64,000 nucleotides of DNA from Oscheius onirici (Eukaryota > Nematoda > Chromadorea > Rhabditida > Rhabditidae): NCBI GenBank assembly GCA_932521025.1, contig OW051472.1, forward strand, positions 7,378,001 to 7,442,000. The letters run 5' to 3'. Made by a program: the position numbers and the translations under genes. The notes beneath the pieces are model-generated. The model did no database searches and was not told where the DNA came from. It saw nothing but the letters and a program-made list of their open reading frames with translations. Below, in pieces: positions 47,501-58,723 of the stretch; positions within the stretch are counted from its first letter, which is position 1; each line of letters starts with the position of its first letter.

Positions 47501-49580
47501 GCTGACGAAGGCTAGCACATTGTATGCAGAATGATGCGGGAATAACTTACTAGTCGAGAATAGAGATGTCACAACAGGGTAAAAGAAGCTAATCAGGAAG
47601 TTTTTAAAGGGTATGGATCTAGATCCACTTTAAATTTCTCCCAAGTCTCTGTCTGTGTGTCTGAAGCTCTAATTGAGGATAAAACAGAGGAATTTGTGAG
47701 TACAATTAGTTTCTAACAAGTCGCGACAGGAAAACCAAGTGCCTGAACTTTACTTCTTACGACTTTGGTAGTTTCTTTGGAGGGACAGGGGTGACTGGAA
47801 CGGAGTGACAACGAAAGGTACACTAAGATTGAAGGTCCGCGTAAAAGCGTTGCAAACCTTGTTCCATAAAGAGGAAAACCCTTTTTCCAAACACAGTAAT
47901 CCAAGGCCTAAACGGAGCAAAATGAGCCAACTATAATTGAAAAGTTAACAACTTTCATAATGGCTCACTTTCATGGCCGACCTTTTAATTAAACAATAAC
48001 AAGAGAACTTCTAGAGAGAAAGGGATCATTTCCTCGTGAAATTGTTTTTCATAACCAGGCTGATCTTAATGCAATTTGTCGTGCACAATAGCCCGTTCTC
48101 AATGGGTTATATTTAAACGAGGAAAAATATCTTGGTTGTTCCGAGTTGAATTGAAAGGAGGGAAAGGTGCGAAACGGGATTTGAACCCACGCTCGAACGA
48201 AGAAGAAAGTCGGCAAATAGTGTGGACAATTCGGGGGCAAACAGCCGGTCTGTTCCTGCTGACGTCGAGGAAACCGAGTAACTGCTCGTATGTCTCACAC
48301 TCTTTGAAAAAATGTTCACGAATTCACGAGAAGGGTATAATGGGCCCTGTTTACGCGACGGAGCAGGGCGTTTGTAACCGCAAGAGAGTAAGCTTATAAA
48401 CACTAGTAACTGGGAGTCTGGAGAGGAAAGAGAGAGACTGCAACAGGACGAGAAAGGATGCCACTTAGACTTGAGTCTTGTCGTCAAGTATACGACGATC
48501 TTTGCAAGAAGTTTTTTTTATTGAATTTGTTCAAACTGATTGTGAGCTTGTCAAGAACACAAGGAACACTTGGGGTTCTGGACGAAGAAAAGATGGAAGT
48601 GATCCCATTTTCCGCATATCATAATATCTACGCAGATCCCTGTTCAATAATTCATCAGTAGTAATTTCGCCTACCCGGATCAAAACATGTATTGTTTTTA
48701 AGCAAATTTTATAAGAAAAACAAGAATATATGACTGGGGTTATCTCAAATTCTTCTGCTTAGGAAACTTGGACCTAAAAATATAGCTAGAGCATTAAGCC
48801 GAAAAGGGTCCAATGAATCAAGCGTTTCTGCCAAGAATGGACCCAAAAATGACGAAAAGTTGTCGAGTTGCCCTTATTCCGGAAACACCCAACCCACACC
48901 TAACCTTATCTGCCTTCTGCACAGAAATTTAGCCAATGAGAGAGGTGAGAGAGGACGAGGGGGATGAGCCACTTGAGATTAACAGGCTTTCGATTACCGA
49001 GTTCAATCTTTTGGCTGATAAGGTATATATTTCTGCTGATATTTATCCAAAATCTTTGCACCCATATTGATTTGTTGACCAGCTAAAGGGAACCTAGAAT
49101 ATGCAGATTAGAATGTAATAGACTCGGGAATAACTCTGGTTCTACGCGAAGCTCCAAAGACTGAGTCATGTCTTGGCAGTAATGAATCCGATCACGACAC
49201 GTCAATCAATTTGTTCGAGCTTGCAAGTCTCAGCTCCTAAAGGTCGGCTCTTTTCAGTTGAGCGCACTTTTCGCAAAAAAAGTGAGATCTTTTTGGTCCG
49301 TGGAGAGATTGCTCGCTGCTCGCGTCAATGAAGGAAGCCAAGAAAAAGATTTGTTAATCGTCACAGAAAACGAATATTTATTCAGTTCCGAAAGAAAGGA
49401 GTCCTGCCTAACTGTATGATCTCAAGTAGTTTCAGCTTCTTTGTGTATGATCTCTTATGGTTTCGTTTTTAATCTCGTTTCCTGACTGTATTAAAATCAC
49501 TAATACTAAATATTCATTATGGGATCTTGATTGATGATCACTGAACCCTACCAAGTCGACCGATCCTGCAACCAATCGTG
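41573..49580. other. Eight-kilobase stretch without a supported gene
   Basis: Lies between two minus-strand GPCR genes. ORFs up to 124 codons occur on both strands but none shows a domain, coding-like splice neighbours or strong codon bias. It contains a dispersed repeat copy at 43440-43575 and scattered tRNA T-arm-like words (for example TTTGAACCCACGC near 48180, TTTGAACCTACGC near 43193). Regulatory DNA of the neuropeptide receptor may lie at its left end. Confidence 0.45.
43440..43575. repeat. Dispersed non-coding repeat, copy C
   Basis: Shares ACAGGAGTAGG then AACTA with copy A, TACTGCTTTTG with copy D, TTTTGGCAAAGA and TTTTTGGATCAGTTAGACTG with copy A. It corresponds to the right half of copy A. 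Confidence 0.6.
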
Positions 49581-50773
49581 TTAAAAAGTAGACTGCGTTA
49601 CAAAGGTCACGCCAGCAGTGTGTTCTTTGCCTCGTCTGAACCATTTGAGCAAGTAGGAGCGAAAATAGGGCACAAGGCAGATTGTGGCAATGCCTTGAAC
49701 GAGTGGCACAAGTGAGGCCAAAACAGAATCGTAGAAATCCATAGTCAGCGGAACATTGGCGTTTGGGAAAAGTTGCGAAAAGAACTTGTTACCAATATCG
49801 TAAAGAAATCCGCTGCACAGAGCTGTTGCCTCGGTGAAAAGGAGCTAAACTTTTTCTCTCAGTTCCACTTAATGAAACTGACAAGAACAAAAGCCTTGTG
49901 GATTTTGGTCGTCTTAGCCGACATGAAGATACTTCTTGAGTGTAATCTCCAATAGGTTATGAGTCCAAGAACATACGTTGCAGGCACACAGACATACATG
50001 TATCTGTACGAAATTTTGACCAGATAAGTAAACTGAAAAGGAGAACTTTGCGCCTCATTGAACAGAAAAACCTCAAAAGAAGTGGCCGGCTTGTAGATGA
50101 CTGCCGAATAGCGTTGGATGATCGATAACATCTCGTCGTCAAGAAAGTCCGTATTGTTTGGAGTGAGAGCTGGAAGAGCCCGGAATGTCATCACCTAAAG
50201 ATGAATCATACTTTTCCACTAAACGGATTATTCCTTTTTGTTTCTTCTAGATCAACACAAGATGGGCAATGGCCCAGAAAGAAGAGAAACAGAGCATTAA
50301 AATTACCCACCATGCTTGGCACGTGAACCAGTATAGTTATAGCGACCGCGAAAACGATCCAGTCTCTCTTCAGTTTTCGATTGTAGACGATGAGTACGCG
50401 AAAGGCCATTCCGATGGGAATCATGACATAGAGGACGTTGTTAACGGGGTTGTAGAAAGCTTCCAGAAAGGTACAAAAGTCGGCTCCCAAATAAGATCCA
50501 AATCCGTAGAATATGAGAAGAACTCTCTTTCCGTATACGAATCTGAATTGAATGTTGTACAAGTGGAACGAGAGCTTACCGATTGATTAGAAAAGAGCCA
50601 ACGACGAAAATGTAGATGCTTATGCCGGAGTAGATGCTCATGAATAGTGCGTAGAAGCGGCAGTCTGCCTTGCCTCTTTTTGAATTCAAATAAATTACTA
50701 GAGAATGAACAGCGGTTCCGAGGAGAGTGACAAAAGCTGAGACGATTCTTACTGGTACTTCGTAGGCTTCCAT
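49581..50773 (-). CDS. Nematode-type 7TM chemoreceptor
   Basis: Four exons on the minus strand: 50773-50580, 50542-50212, 50194-49883, 49844-49581; 366 aa with about seven hydrophobic segments. TM1 is VSAFVTLLGTAVHSLVIYL, followed by RFYALFMSIYSG. TM3 ends IGMAFRVLIVYNRKLKRDW, similar to the FRYxxI-type end of nematode str/srh/sri receptors rather than DRY. TM6 is KAFVLLLFTEATALCSGFLY after the basic loop, and TM7 is SVLASLVPLVQGIATICLVPYFRSYL. These hallmarks point to the rapidly evolving chemosensory superfamilies; I cannot decide which. It is expected in ciliated sensory neurons. The long second extracellular loop carries an NNT sequon. Confidence 0.75.
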
Positions 50774-51339
50774 CAGTTGCGAATGAATGTCTTTTATGCA
50801 GAGGCGTCTCTGTCAGAAAGTTCGCTGAACCGCAATGAACTTGCGATCAGTCTAAATCCCAGGGGGGGAAGAAATTGGGCAGTGGTCGAGACCTGAGAGC
50901 GGCGAAGGATTCCATGATGATATCTACATGATACGTCTCGATTTCGTCAAATAAAAAAAATCACGGCAGTTAATAAATTTTATTTCTTCTGTAATCTGCA
51001 AGTTCCACAACAAAAAACGTTTAACAGCCCACAAAAGGACTTGAAGTCGGCAGCCTACAGGGGTGTTCCATCTCGTACTGCCGTTTATATATTTTCATTA
51101 TCATACTTTTCAGAACGTCATGGGTACATGCCTTGACTATTTAGTGTTAATCAACTGTGTAATTTCAAGACTTGTACCCAAAGTTCACGCTTTTTCTTCA
51201 TATTTTTTTCACTGGTCATGTGAGGAGATTATTCACGATTCAGTAGCTCTGAAAGAGCGTGGAAAAGAGTTTTTGAGGGATAATGTTTTTACTTCAGAAA
51301 CTATTGATCACTGCTCTGAAGTAGTTCTGGCTGGCGTAG
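50774..51339. other. Intergenic region, chemoreceptor promoter side
   Basis: About 570 nt, AT-rich. It should contain the chemoreceptor promoter and the 3' end of the PDZ gene. No RNA or coding feature recognised. Confidence 0.4.
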
Positions 51340-51945
51340 CTACTGGAATCCTCCAATCTTGAGCAGCAGACGGCCGTGCTTGAAGGAGAGAACAGCCAGA
51401 GCTCCGATGACGATCCCGGCTCCGAGCATGACGATAGTAGATCGTCCAGAAGGAGGCTTAATCACTTCGGACGGGACAACCTCAGAAAGTGGCTCTTCCA
51501 TCTCCTCGATGGAATGTTCCTGGAGTTCTTCGACGTAGGCAGCTGTGCGGTCCATAGGGGCGACAATGGACGGCATGACGAAGCTTCGAGAAGCCATCGA
51601 CTCGGTCAGGAGACGCTCCTCTCCGTTCTCCTCCAACTCGAGCTGGACACAATTGGACTCCTTCAAATGACGGATGACCTCGTCGTGAGACAGATTAGTG
51701 ACGTCGATTCCATTGATGGTAAGAAGCCGGTCGCCTTCCTTCAGACCCTGTCGATCAGCTGCTCCATCGCGCGAGACGGCTGAGATGAAAGGGCTCGAGA
51801 CTCCGGGCAAATGCTCGCTATCCGTGCCTCCTACGATACTGAAGCCGTAGCCGGTCTCTTCCCTCTGCAGATTGATTCGTTTGATGCTGGACGCCGTCTC
51901 GTTTGAAGGACTCCAATAGATAGATTCCAGGAGGGTAGATTCCAT
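51340..51945 (-). CDS. PDZ-domain, tail-anchored protein (SYNJ2BP/OMP25-like)
   Basis: One uninterrupted exon of 201 aa. Residues about 23-105 are a PDZ domain: IKRINLQREETGYGFSIVGG contains the GYGF carboxylate-binding loop, and GAADRQGLKEGDRLLTING and LSHDEVIRHLKES are standard PDZ blocks. After an acidic linker one membrane segment (STIVMLGAGIVIGALAVLSF, about 170-190) is followed by a short basic tail (KHGRLLLKIG), as in the mitochondrial outer-membrane protein OMP25/SYNJ2BP. The frame is open a further 21 nt upstream without ATG; I use the first ATG. An intron-less gene is unusual in this window. The PDZ partner is unknown. Confidence 0.82.
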   Translation of the reverse strand: MESTLLESIYWSPSNETASSIKRINLQREETGYGFSIVGGTDSEHLPGVSSPFISAVSRDGAADRQGLKEGDRLLTINGIDVTNLSHDEVIRHLKESNCVQLELEENGEERLLTESMASRSFVMPSIVAPMDRTAAYVEELQEHSIEEMEEPLSEVVPSEVIKPPSGRSTIVMLGAGIVIGALAVLSFKHGRLLLKIGGFQ

Positions 51946-52332
51946 TGAAGCTGCTGGCACGAGCAATTACTGGCGACTAGAGTTATTTATTAGGTTCTTT
52001 TTAAAACTTTGCTTTTAAAAGTTTTTTTTGTTTGAAAAGCAAGAAAAAATTTAGTAATTGCCAGCTTTTTGCACACAAACCTAAAGATTTTTCCAAAAGA
52101 AGAGAGGATGTATGGTACCAAAACGGATTTATTTGGACGTTGGGAAAGAAATGAGATTCAACGGAAATGTACAGAGATCTAGATGTTGGACTACAAGACA
52201 CCAGAAAGATGACTATTTCGAGACAAAGGAAAGCAGAGGACTGTTCATTGCCACTTGACATTCACAGGCTGCTACTGTATCGATTGTCACTTGAATCCAG
52301 CTGAAAATGGAATATTTGTCTGGTCCTAACCT
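51946..52332. other. Intergenic region between cystine-rich preproprotein and PDZ genes
   Basis: About 390 nt, AT-rich, containing the promoter side of the PDZ gene and the 3' flank of the preproprotein gene. Nothing else seen. Confidence 0.4.
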
Positions 52333-53765
52333 TTATCCTTTGTATCCTTTGTTGAACTTTCTTTTACAGTCTAGACGGAAATTTTTCCCACCCGATCTTG
52401 CGAACACTTCAACAAAAGTTCTATCCCTTGGTAAACATAGAGTCAAATTTACTTTGGGTTCGTTTTTGTTCCCGTATTCTTCAGAACATTGAGCACTCGG
52501 GTCACAGGCATACACGTTCCAAAACCCGAAAGACAGCCACAGTCGCTGCGATCACAGGCGACTTCGTTGACATAGCTTGGAAAGAATTCTTCTGGCAGTT
52601 TCCTCCACTGCCAACACAGATTACACAAGCCGGTGTATTTTTGGTTCTGAAGTTAATGTTTTATATGAAAAAAAAACTATTTCTTGCCGCAGTAAGAGCC
52701 GATCCCCTTCTGTAATCACAACCGATTTGTGTCGTCACTCCGAGTACTGAAAACAGCAAATAAGAATTCTATGGAGGGTGTGTTACTCACAGGCGTCAAG
52801 GGTACTTTGTGTGTCGTTTGTTGACGGCGGAGGTGAGGAGGAGGAGGTGGAAGAAATGTTAAGAATCTGCGGTGGAACCATCGGAATGGCTCTCTTCTTT
52901 CGTCCATAAGTTGTCAAGATATTGAGAATCTGTGGAATGTTAGGAAATCGACTGATTTCTTACCTGATTTGCTCGCTTGACATTATTTCTCTGTTGATTC
53001 CTTGGCGGCCTTTTGGTGGTCGTTGGCGGTGCGTTCTCTGCACTTTCACAAGTGCCCGATGACAGTCCTGAAAACAATATTTGACTCTCTGTCGATGACT
53101 CATATCCGAACCAGTTTCCTGTTGCAAATGGACCTTGGTTAACCAGAGAGTATCGGCATCGCTCTCCTTCGAATCGCCCAGAAATCCGTCAATAATCGCC
53201 AGCTTACACGACATGCATTCCTGCGAAGCACAGGAACTTGGACTGGCTGGCGAGATCAGTCTCTAGACAGGGATTTGTTCCAAATCAAGGAAAAGTACTC
53301 ACATTCACAGATTTTGCTGGAGCTTGCGGCTGAACCACCGAGGCAGAATAAGGGGCAGGTCCGGATAGGACAGAAGCAGCGGACATGGTATCTCCAGCCG
53401 CTCCTCCAGAAGCAACCGGCGGCGTTCCACCCATTGCAGTTGAGGCTACCTTCTGACTCTCTAACGATTCGTCAAAAAGTGGCTTGCCCTGAAATTTCAG
53501 ACCATTCTAAATCTACAGAAGTTACGAACATACCTGATTGGAAACAAGGTTCGGAAATTGAAACATTGCATCATCTATAGTTGCTGCCATGTACCTCGTA
53601 TCGAAACCAATACAAGGTGTCTGTACTGGACTGTTTTGACTGGCACATGGACATTGCTAGAACAAAATATTTCTATTCCGAAAAAATGGCACAAACCTGT
53701 TGACAGCTGGGACATACTGCCGTCACAAAACACGGCAAAAAGAGGAGACAAATCACGATGATCAT
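52333..53765 (-). CDS. Secreted preproprotein with C-terminal eight-cysteine module (candidate IL-17- or trunk-like cystine knot)
   Basis: Nine exons on the minus strand: 53765-53697, 53656-53534, 53488-53303, 53262-53112, 53067-52964, 52929-52791, 52746-52688, 52646-52453, 52396-52333; 362 aa. It has a signal peptide (MIIVICLLFLPCFVTA), a Cys-containing start (VCPSCQQCPCAS), a long Ala/Pro/Ser/Thr-rich pro-region and a furin-type site GRKKR at 220-224. After it, residues 267-352 carry Cys 267, 285, 288, 308, 313, 315, 322 and 352 in the context LCNLCWQWRKLPEEFFPSYV, EVACDRSDCGC and CMPVTRVLNVLKN. The spacing of P..V.EV.C...C.C....MPV...L.VL is like IL-17; FPSY...ACDRS...C also recalls trunk/PTTH. 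One intron uses a GC donor (GCG|GCAAGA); that junction is the least certain. Confidence 0.7.
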
Positions 53766-53904
53766 GGCAGGGAGGGGGAAACTGTCCGACTGTCTCTCAG
53801 TTTGTTTGCGTCGGAGGTGGCAATAGGATTCTCTGCAAAGGCTTTTGATTGTAGCGATTCATGGAAAAAAGTGATCTTCTGCTTGGGTACAACATGATTA
53901 CCTT

Positions 53905-54378
53905 TCATTCAGAGGAATGAATGGTCAGTCTTTGAGAAAAAGTTTGAACGAAATATTTGACTTTCGAGACTGTTGACTGGAAAAGTTCGAAATGGCACGT
54001 AGGCTGACAAGAGGTCGAAAGCGGTGGATGAGACCAGGGATCTTGGAAGATGTTTGAGTAGCGCTCTGTGAGAGCGCGCAAACTGTTATGACAAAGACTA
54101 CAAGCATTTCGGAAACTCAAAGGACATTTTGTTCGACACTTTGAAGATACTACTTTTCCTACTAAATTGTTGAAAATACCTTTGAACTCAGAACTATAAT
54201 GGTCTCAAATTTGAACTAATTGGAGCTGTTGAAAGGAGATGGATTGAATAGAATACAAGAGGAGAACTTCTTCCCGACACACTATAAACTCGATCGGAGA
54301 CAGACTGATCGACTCACAGAGGACACAGATCAAAAGGACAACGACTACGCTCAAGGTTGGTAAAAGAGAGAAAGACAT
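53905..54378 (-). CDS. Possible small secreted Cys-rich protein
   Basis: Two tentative exons on the minus strand, 54378-54217 and 54138-53905, give 131 aa. The first has a good signal peptide (MSFSLLPTLSVVVVLLICVL). The second carries Cys in the pattern CRTKC, CSLC and SCQPTC. The 3' splice site proposed (TTCAAAG) is weak, and a second overlapping frame in exon 2 also begins with a signal-like sequence (MLVVFVITVCALSQSA). I recognise no family. It sits directly upstream of the cystine-rich preproprotein on the same strand. Confidence 0.3.
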
Positions 54379-56511
54379 GATGTCATATGAATGCTTCAAG
54401 GAAAGTTGGTAGAGTCGTAATGGAAAGAACTTGGCATATGAAATCTAGCAACAAAAGAAGATGGGGCAGTGAGGGTCGACAAAAATACAAGTAATCCTTG
54501 TTGAAAGACTTGCAAGTTGATGTTAGTTTTTACATTGGTTATCGACGAGTCCTGAAAACAAGATCGATGCTCGTTCGTCCAGACACAAGTTATGCTAATC
54601 CTTGCCTAGGTTAAGCGGAAAAAGAGGAACATGAAATAGAACAATAAGATAGTCAAAAAGATCGCATCGTGACAGTAAGTTGCATAAAAGTCCCTAAACG
54701 CCAAATTAAAAAATGAACTAATTCTTTTTTTGGGTAAAAATTGGGGAAGAGGTATGATGTTAGGCTGTTGGTGTTGACGATGTTGGGTGCTTTGTTGCTA
54801 ACAACATGGCGGTCAGTAATGCAGTGAAGTCTTCAAAACATTCTTATGTTTTTGCTGGAAACACGAAGCTACGGACAAAGAGCAGTTGAAAAAAAGACTG
54901 TTAGTCGAACTTTCAACCTCTGCCCTCTAAATCCACCCGCGCAAAAATCCATTCCAGGGATAATTGGTCCGAACGAGCGTGAACTTTGCTGGTCAGAATA
55001 ATGAGCAAAAAGTTTTAACACTCTTCCCATCAAAGATCCTATTTCGAGGGAAGAGGGTTGATGAGTCACTGAAACATTATTTTCTAAGACAAATGACCAC
55101 CATTGTTTTTCTGTTTTGGTCAGTAGGCCATCACGTAACAGACACCGGCCGGGACAACCCATGCGGTCGGATCGGTCATTAGTTTTCTAGTCCGCGTCAG
55201 TTGTCCACTCTCCGCCCTAAAGAAGCTCAAAAGTCGTGTACTCTCCTCTTTTTCTTATCGTTTTTTATCGGCAGGCCATGTCGTTTCTCTTGTTTTATTG
55301 TCGACTGTTCCTGGACTTTTTCGCAGAAAGGTTGCTACGTGCAGGTGTCCGCTTTGGTACAGAGAAAAATCGTCATTCCGGGACGGACGATGCGTCAGTC
55401 AGACGGCAAAAGACAATCAGTTTCAACCATTTTCTCTACCGCTTTGAAGCGCTAGAAAATCAATATGATTTCTTTCCTTTGAAAAGCAGGATTCGTTTGA
55501 TTGTGTCTCTACCAAAATGGATCTAACCCACTCTTCTAGCCGAAGATCCAAACACTTTTACCTATTCCAAAATCTATTTGTTTTCATAACAGTTTTCGAA
55601 AACCCCAAATTGTCTGTATGCTCACCTCAATTGACTCTCTCATATGACTGACGGTTTTCCGCTCATTGTTTACAAACAGATGTCTGACCCGGGAGTCCAT
55701 GTCCAGTCTCATCCGAGTGGCCTTATCAGAAGAACTGTCTGCCTCATCAATCATTTCTCTCTTGAAAAAGAGCGATTGAAAACTGTTACAATTGCCGCCC
55801 AGATGACCGCTTTTTGCTGTTTGAGTAGACTCTGTTGTGTCCTGAATAAGAGTGAGGACACGTGGAAAGTGCGCGTGTCCTCACGTGACCTCGTCTCTTC
55901 AAACTCGTAGACTCATTAATCACAGCGCCTCTAGTAACAGAAAACGATCATTTAAATCGTCCGAGAGTTTCGTCAATTCCTTGGCAATTGTTGGCCAAGT
56001 GAATCGTTTGTCGGCAGTCTGAACGAGCGCGTGCTTTCAACATTGAAAGAGCAAGTTGTTTCCTTTTGTTTCACAAATATTTAGTATTCTAGAGCCTTGA
56101 AAACTGTTTCAGGTTAAGGGTTTCACAACTTTTTTATTCCAAGATTTTTCTTCAGAAACTTGTCTCACTCACCTGTATCAGTTTTCCAACCCTTTTAAGT
56201 TGTCCTGGTTTTTTCTTCTCAAAAGTTCATTGCTTGATTCGGGAATTACGAATTTACGAATTGTTCAAAGATATCTACTCTTGCCTCTTATCTCCAGCGT
56301 GCTTCCTCGCGTGCCCCCCAAAGCTATCACTTTGCTCTTCCTCTAATCTTGTAATCTACGGGAGTCCTATCACAAAATGTGCTTGCTTTGTTGAAAAGAA
56401 TATTACCTTTTTATATAAAAGCACTCCATAATTTTATTTGGCAAATATTGTCAGCTTTTAACTCACTAGAAGGTTTTTCTTTGAATGTTATCAAAAAGTT
56501 TAATTTCAGCC
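54379..56511. other. Intergenic region upstream of acyltransferase gene
   Basis: About 2.1 kb with only short ORFs without domains on both strands. It should hold the promoter of the plus-strand acyltransferase gene. No repeat or RNA recognised. Confidence 0.4.
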
Positions 56512-58611
56512 ATGCTGGGTAGTCTTATACTGATGTATGGCTCAATTCTGCTAGGCGCCTTTTTGCCCACTGTCGTTCTCATTCTTTGCGGCAAGTCGTG
56601 GGGTCAGCTGCCGTTTTTCTACCTTCGTGTCGTCAGCTTTCTTCAGTCCTTCTTCCCGACCGTCTATCCTCGTTCGAAGAGCTTTTGGCCGGCGATTATT
56701 GACCGTGATGAGGAGGTTCGACTGAAGCGGAATGCGGAAGGCAGCTCGGCCAGCTTCAACTTTCTCAAGCACAAGAACAATATGCTCGAAATGGGTCTCG
56801 ACTTCACACAAAACGGATTAGAGGCAATCATACAGGTGGGCAAACTTTTCATTCTTTGAAGAAGTTTCTAAATATCCTCTAAATGTCTGTCTCGAGCAGT
56901 TATAGCTCCTCACTTAGGCTCTAGTAAACATTTGCAGTTCTTATGATCCAGATAAGGCTGCAAATAGATAGACAATAGTGCTTGAGTCTGGTCCGAAATG
57001 ATCACAAATTGTCGTCAAAAAAGTCGTTACAGGACGAAATATCTTCTGCTTTCGCTCCTGCTCCCAGCTACGATGAGTCTCTTCTTCGCTTCGTTCCGCT
57101 CGACCAATGGGATCTAGTCCAGAAAACAATATTCTACCTCACTTTCGCCTTTAGGTAGACTTCATTCAATCGCACCACCAACTCCTCTTTTCAGACTTTT
57201 GCTGCTCTTCCCTATCCGACTGGCTCTCTTCCTCTCGTCCTTTGTATTCATCTCACTGGCCTGTGTCGTCTCTTTCTGCACAGTATTTTCCACAATATTT
57301 CAAGGTGAATAAACAAATTTCAGGAGCTGACGGCTCACCAGAAGACTTGGATTGCCATTGTGTACTGTCGACTCGCCAATGCAGGTCTAGGAGCTATTGT
57401 CGTCTACAAGGACCGAGAGAACACGCCGCAGAAGCCGGGAATCGCCGTCGCGAATCATTTGACACCAAACGACATCCAGATAATCTTTGGAGGCACGCAA
57501 CACGGGGCCGAATACGGCTATGTCGTCACTGGACAGAAGCACAACGGAATCATAGGTTGGTCTCTTTTTCATATACACCCTTTGGTTCGGCACATTCGGT
57601 ACATTCAGGTTAAAATTTTATGAAAAGTACCAAAAAAATGACAGTCTTCTGCTCATGCAAAAAGTTTATCCTAAAAGTGGCTTGAAGCAGATCGGACTGA
57701 AAAATATACCTCGAGCAGAATGTATTTTTACAAGCTTCTGTTATTGTTTGCACGAACGGACACGTGCAAGTGTTCCCTTCTGCTTGCATCCCGCTGTTTT
57801 GAATCTCCTCGGTCGTGGCGGTCACAACACGTGCCCTGACTTGTTTACGCGCTTTGGCGGGAAGAAATCTATAAGTAGACCCTGGTCCAGAGATGCAAAT
57901 AGAAACAAAGATCAACACATTTGAATTAGCCTCTTTTCAGGAATAATTGAAGCGTTGGTCAGTCGACTCTGTCCCTCTTTATGGCTCGAGCGCAAGTGTG
58001 CCAAGGAGCGTTCTGGATTTTTGTCGGTTGTTCTCAAAACGGCCAAGGTACGACATTTTCTGGCGACAAAAAAAAAGAAATTTTAGCAAGGAGGTGGCCC
58101 GATTCTGCTCTTCCCAGAAGGCTATTGTACGAACAACACTCAAGTGATTCAATTCCGCAAAGCCGTCTTCGAAGACGAGATCGACATTTATCCGATTGCA
58201 ATTCGTCAAGACGCAAGATATGGAGATGCTTTCTGGCGGGAGGACAGATTCCATATCTATCTCTTCCGAGTCATGATGAGCTGGGCCGTCGTCTATGACA
58301 TTAGATATCTGCCAAAACAGCGACGTTTTCCACTCGAGTCGAATGGACAATTTGCCTCCCGAGTCCAAAGCTTGATCGCTGAGACGGCCGGCGTGCAGCA
58401 GGGTCGTTTCGATGGCGGCTTCTGGTACAAGAAGACGGATCAACTTCGCGTTCGTGAGGATCAGGAGCGTCTGGTGGCTGCCTGTCTCTCGCACGACATT
58501 CCCTATCTGTGTCGATCGTTGCGCGGCAGTGACAGTGAGCCGAGTCTCAGTGATGAGAACAACAGCGATGACAGCTTCTGTATCTGCGAACTGCCAAAGG
58601 AGGCAAACTGA
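56512..58611 (+). CDS. Glycerol-3-phosphate acyltransferase, GPAT3/4 type
   Basis: Six exons: 56512-56835, 57033-57154, 57195-57282, 57324-57555, 57941-58047, 58087-58611; 465 aa. Several N-terminal membrane segments are followed by the PlsC/LPLAT fold: motif I is the NHLTPND (NHx4D) site, preceded by VVYKDRENTPQKPGIAVANH as in GPAT3/4; motif III is LLFPEGYCTNNTQV (FPEGTCTNN in vertebrates); then YPIAIRQDARYGDAFWRED and MMSWAVVYDIRYLP. The C-terminus is acidic and Ser-rich. It would make lysophosphatidic acid in the ER. The donor of exon 3 is the least certain junction. The ATG lies 2 nt behind ATTTCAG, a likely spliced-leader acceptor. Its end converges with the next minus-strand gene. Confidence 0.88.
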
Positions 58612-58723
58612 TGATGAAAGAATAGTCTACAAGAATCAATACCGGTCAATTGTCACGAGTCGTTTAATGAATTCTCTATGTACAATAATATTTACATTAC
58701 TACAGCGTGTCGAAGAGTTTCGT

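Noticed and set aside
48165-48200. tRNA gene on the minus strand (T-arm-like GGTTCAAATCC)
   Set aside because: The adjoining 3' acceptor strand has no complementary 5' strand within 100 nt and no D or anticodon arm can be drawn.
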